Source: Vigna angularis (Eukaryota; Streptophyta; Magnoliopsida; Fabales; Fabaceae). From it: a stretch of 64,000 nucleotides of DNA. The notes beneath the pieces were generated by a model. The model was not told the DNA's origin. It did no database searches and worked only from the letters and a program-made list of their open reading frames with translations. Positions 61,300 through 64,000 of this stretch are shown one piece after another. Made by a program: the position numbers and the translations under genes. Each line of letters opens with the position of its first letter. Position 1 is the stretch's first letter. The stretch lies in contig NC_068978.1 in assembly GCF_016808095.1 (NCBI RefSeq), forward strand, positions 26,857,306 through 26,921,305, in the 5' to 3' direction.

Positions 61300-63874
61300 T
61301 CAAAGGCTTTCATAAAGCTCCAATGGAAGACGAGGTTGCAGAATAAGTCGAAGTTCTTGTTCCTTAGGCAAAGCCACTCCTAACCCTTCAGTCATATCAA
61401 CGTGACCACCATCCTTTGTGAAAATATGAAAGCCTTGAAGCAAGCAAGCCAAGGTCAAGTGCGTCACTTGCAGCCCAAAGGTCATGCCAGGGCACGACCT
61501 TCTTCCAAAGCTAAATGGAATCAACTCAAAGTCCTGACTCATAAAATCAATGTCTCTGTGAGTGGTGAGGAACCTCTCTGGCTGAAACTCATTAGGGTTA
61601 GGCCATACTTCTGGGTCCCTTTGCAAGTTCCACAGATTAACAAGCAACCGTGTTCCCTTTGGGACATGGTACCCTGCCAAAGAGCAATCTTCCGTCGCCT
61701 CCCTGATTCCTGTTAAGGGTGCTGGCGGGTACAGACGAAGGGTCTCTTTGATAATGGCATGGAGATAATTGAGGTTTTTTATGTCAGATTCTTCGACCCA
61801 TCTTTCTTTTCCTACGTGGGTGTCCAACTCTTGTAGGGCTGCCTTTAGAACCTTTGGATGGTTTACGAGCAAGGAGAGTGCCCATGTTAGTGTCATGGCT
61901 GTGCTTCCTCCAGCAGTAAGGATAAGCATCTGCACCAAAACTTACTCAGATTTAAAGTTTCTTTTATCACTCAATTTGAGTAAAATTAAAGCTTAATTAA
62001 GTTTTAAATAGCTCTTTTAAATGTGCTTTTAATTAAACTTCTAATAAATTCCCTTTTTGTATATTTTCAATTAAGTTCGTACTTTTTAATTATTTTACTT
62101 ATTTGCTTTATATGTTAATAAATGTAAGCTTTTCTAATTAATATAAAGTATGAAAATTTATAGAAAATTATTAATGATTTTTATTATTTTATTTTGGATG
62201 ACTATAACAGAAGTTAATCATTATTTTACATTAATTATAATTTTATTTTTATATTTATCATAAAACTTTATATTTTTTATATCGTAAATACAAGTAAATA
62301 AAATAATAATCACATTCGAAAGAAATTGTGCAATAAATATTAAGTTAAATATAAAAATATTAAGTATTTAATAAAAGTTAACAAAAATCAATTAAAAATA
62401 TCAAAATTTATATAATAATTACTTCTTTCTAGATTAAAATCAAACACATCGATACTAGTTTTAATTCAGAAACATGTTATTATTAAATTAGCAAAATAAG
62501 AATTTGGATATAAGGCTAGTAAAAAATACAATTGCATTGCATCATTGCATGTGATATTTTATTGAAGTTTAAAATTTCTGAAATCTTTGTTTTAAATTTG
62601 AATTACATTCATTATTATTTGAGGAATGTTTTGAAATAGCCATGGATGGCAACGTCTTATGTATAAGCCTCATTATTTCTTTTTCATATTATTTATTTAT
62701 TTCATTTTGACATTTCTATTAAAAAAATTTCCAGTGTGTCACTTTATAAAATAAAAAGCATTACAAAAATTAATTTATATTTTAAAATAATCATAAATTG
62801 TTAAAGCATAAAACTCGTTACTTATATTAAAATTAAGTTATGTATAAGGTTAAAGTAAATGAGTTTACTTGAATTAATTAATGTGTTGAGAGCATGCCAA
62901 CAACAACAACACACACTTACCATCGCTGTTGCTTTGATAACAGTCTCTTTCTTATAGCCACAAACATCTTCTTGCTCTTCGAACGTTGATATCATAACGT
63001 CCATGAAGTCCCTTTCACATTCACCATCTCGCATTCTCTCTCTCAGATGTTCTTGCAGCCACTTCTCAAGAATAAGGTCTGTTTGTTGAGCTGTTCTTTT
63101 CATGAAACTCACGTAACCTTGGAAATCAAACCAACCAAGAGAAGGAATCGCATCAGCCACCACAAAAACACCAAACAGATATGTGGCATCTTTTATGGCT
63201 TTTCTCAGCTTCCATGCTTCATTATCTTCATCGTTGGAAGTGTCCCCTCCAAATCTCTTCCCAGCAATCATCCTCACAATTATGTTGAAGGTCATGTGCT
63301 CTAACAGATTGCTTATAGCCACTTCAGTTGAGTCCTTCGCGTGCTTTTCAGAGGACACTGTCATTGATGAGTACAAGTCCTTCACAAGAGACAGTGTTTC
63401 ACTGTCTCTCACATGCTTCAGCTTCTCAAGCCTGTAGCTTGACAAAATCTCGAGAACAGACATTTTTCTGATCTCACGCCAGTAATTTCCGTAAGGAGAA
63501 ATGCCAAAGATTGCATTGTTGTAACCCATGAGTCGACCACCAGAAGTGTTTGGTCTTGAGGCAAAAACTCTGTCATTTATGGTGAGGCACTCTTTGGCAA
63601 TTTCCCTGTTGTTCACCACTATGGTGGGGTGGCAACCCAGTTTGACACAGAAGACTGGACCATATTTCTCAGCCATGGCTGAGAAGGTCCTGAAATAGGG
63701 TATTCTAGCATTGAGAAGGTGGAGGTGCCCTATCAGAGGTAAAGCACCGTGAGGTTCGGGAACATTGGTTCCTTTTCTTTGTTTAGGAGATCTGATGAAC
63801 CTAAACACTTTGTATGCAATTAGCAACACTAAGAATCCTGCAATAGAAGCTTGGAAATTCGAAGCAGGATCCAT
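61300..63874 (-). CDS. CYP82A: Cytochrome P450, CYP82A-type (two exons)
   Basis: An ER-anchored haem-thiolate monooxygenase. CYP82A members of legumes are known mostly as pathogen- or elicitor-responsive enzymes; the substrate cannot be read here. Exons are 63874-62921 and 61929-61300 with GTAAGT donor and TGCAG acceptor (intron 991 bp, phase 0), giving 527 aa. Visible (numbering from 63874): membrane anchor at about 9-25; hinge VPEPHGALPLIGHL; C-helix WREIR intact; I-helix AGGSTA (324-329) with Ser in place of the usual Asp/Glu; ETLR (E380, R383); PERF (435-438); haem loop FSFGRRSCPG with C464. An in-frame ATG also exists at 63895. However, a TATA box (TATAAATA, 63910-63917) is only 15-20 bases before it, so transcription should start past that ATG. 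The downstream ATG (AAAATGG context, MDPAS...) is therefore preferred. No stop or frameshift was found. Confidence 0.9.
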
Positions 63875-63909
63875 TTTTGAGGATTGCGTCGCCACACTCT
63901 AAGGACCTT

Positions 63910-63917
63910 TATTTATA
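63910..63917 (-). promoter_or_regulatory. TATA box of the CYP82A-type gene
   Basis: Minus strand TCCTATAAATAAAGG, a consensus plant TATA box. Its distance to the two candidate ATG codons (about 15 and 36 bases) favours the second as start. Confidence 0.7.
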
Positions 63918-64000
63918 GGATCTGAATTCTCTTGCATTATTGAATGAATTAGGACATGTTCTGTTGTTTTTTATGAACGTGGTCTAGTGTGTCAAAATCG

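Noticed and set aside
61402..61716. 104-codon plus frame antisense to the CYP82A-type second exon
   Set aside because: It is the complement of a strongly recognised P450 exon.

Overview
This window is AT-rich nuclear DNA from a flowering plant. Several signs point to a legume of the Phaseoleae (Vigna or Phaseolus type): two intron-containing CYP82-family P450 genes, many TE families typical of legumes (TGTAAC...-type LTRs, GGCGCTCAGCGCC-type repeats, CACTA/TNP2 remnants, Mutator-type MITEs opening GGGTTAAATATG), and long (TA)n microsatellites. The species itself is an inference. Only three recognisable host genes look intact within what is visible, all on the minus strand: the first exon of an ERD2-like ER retention receptor running off the left edge (176-404), a three-exon CYP82 gene (6936-10551), and a two-exon CYP82A-type gene (61300-63874).

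The ~50 kb between the two P450 genes is almost entirely transposon-derived. From left to right: a CACTA element (4152-6614, TSD CCG) containing a GC-rich legume repeat sits just downstream of the first P450; then TNP2 transposase relics in both orientations (13.0-13.9 kb and 17.0-17.8 kb), with a 916-bp non-autonomous CACTA element (13930-14845, TSD AAG) nested in one of them.

The most striking structure is at 18343-32410. It reads as a single LTR-retrotransposon insertion, flanked by a 5-bp duplication (CATTT), that has become a tandem array LTR-leader-LTR-leader-LTR-leader-LTR. Each leader keeps a Met-tRNA primer-binding site, each LTR keeps a TATA box, gag-pol is absent, and each LTR carries a ~96-bp minisatellite present in 7, 10, 10 and 3 copies. 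Each minisatellite unit is a hairpin whose two arms change together.

At 33-36.6 kb lie foldback and tandem-repeat elements, including a 275-bp hairpin MITE with a perfect 9-bp TSD. At 36710-41066 a hAT-like element (8-bp TSD, 7/8 matching) carries exon fragments of a TBC-domain RabGAP gene and of an AMP-binding acyl-activating-enzyme gene. Nested inside it is a Pack-MULE (38936-40441, perfect 9-bp TSD) that carries a captured ANTH-domain clathrin-assembly gene. Thus one 4.4-kb locus holds pieces of at least three unrelated host genes.

From 41.3 to 60.5 kb there are further Mutator-type elements (two of one family at 43255-43834 and 44947-45789, each with a perfect 9-bp TSD), LTR-derived blocks in both orientations, a third TNP2 relic (55288-56215), and a small hAT element (59959-60467). 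The working reading is two members of a CYP82 cluster pushed apart by nested TE insertions. No bacterial-type system, CRISPR array or RNA gene was seen.
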